A stretch of DNA of 64,000 nt. It comes from Bradysia coprophila (lineage: Eukaryota > Arthropoda > Insecta > Diptera > Sciaridae). The notes beneath the pieces are model-generated. The model was not told the origin of the DNA. It saw nothing but the letters and a program-made list of their open reading frames with translations, and made no database searches. The position numbers and the translations under genes are program-made. This document shows positions 63,692 to 64,000 of this stretch, one piece after another. How positions within the stretch are numbered: the stretch's first letter is position 1; each line of letters opens with the position of its first letter. The stretch lies in the NCBI RefSeq assembly GCF_014529535.1, contig NW_023503493.1:4806001-4870000 (forward strand), given 5' to 3'.

Positions 63692-64000
63692 CTAGAATGC
63701 AAAGGGAAAACGAGTTTTTGAATGGAAGGTCTGTGAAGTGTCTAATGCGTAATGGGAATCCGTAGCCCTTAGCTCATACAACAAATGAAACGGCCCTGTG
63801 GGCATCGCGAGAATCGGAATCGATTGGAATTATCGCTTGGGAATTATCGTCTGGGAATCATCACCTAACACAATTGGAACAGAAATTTTGTTAAAAGGCC
63901 AAATTCAATAGGATCGTTCAATTAGCTCCAGGGTGACATTTTGTAAAATGGAAAATGCTTTAGGGTCGTACCCAAGCTGCGAATAGCTGAAGGATAATTC
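63692..64000. other. Intron or flank of MVB12 at the window edge
   Basis: No in-frame exon with an ATG was found. It is probably intron 5' of the first visible exon. Confidence 0.5.

Overview
The window is eukaryotic nuclear DNA from an insect, most likely a dipteran. It is AT-rich, its genes have short GT-AG introns (54 to about 100 bp), and four protein-coding genes sit in a sea of transposable-element debris. The transposon load and short introns would fit a nematoceran fly such as a fungus gnat, but that is inference and no species can be named from the sequence alone.

Layout. From 1 to about 25.6 kb there is no intact gene. This stretch holds a Ty1/copia gag remnant, hAT-type miniature elements with 8-bp target duplications, two related families of large non-coding repeats with termini resembling GTACGGGG/GTACGGGT (one nested inside the other at 13.9-16.6 kb), a LINE cut in two by a hAT insertion, several fold-back elements and an LRR pseudogene. 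Klp61F (kinesin-5) lies at 25,620-29,489 on the plus strand. From 29.6 to 38.4 kb there is an RTE-type LINE in 5'-inverted form with a fold-back element at its inversion junction, then more fold-back and tandem repeats. HERC2 occupies 38,444-54,808 on the minus strand as 28 exons encoding 4,833 residues. A small STUbL-type RING gene (RNF4/degringolade-like) lies at 57,306-58,352 (+), divergent from HERC2. A third copy of the large repeat family (58.8-60.2 kb, minus) and a LINE ORF2 remnant (60.6-61.4 kb) follow. The right edge contains the 3' part of a minus-strand MVB12 gene (ESCRT-I subunit) whose 5' end lies outside the window.

The four genes are unrelated housekeeping genes and not an operon or cluster: a bipolar spindle motor, a giant HECT ubiquitin ligase, a SUMO-targeted ubiquitin ligase and an ESCRT-I subunit. 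HERC2 and the RNF4-like protein both belong to ubiquitin signalling, and their vertebrate relatives act in DNA-damage responses, but their adjacency here is probably accidental. The most unusual things in the window are the repeats: elements that carry internal tandem arrays of about 145 bp, a nested insertion with a readable empty site, a LINE with a twin-priming structure, and fold-back clusters with arms built of subrepeats. HERC2 itself differs from the vertebrate protein by lacking the ZZ zinc finger and by having a cysteine-rich N-terminal insert.
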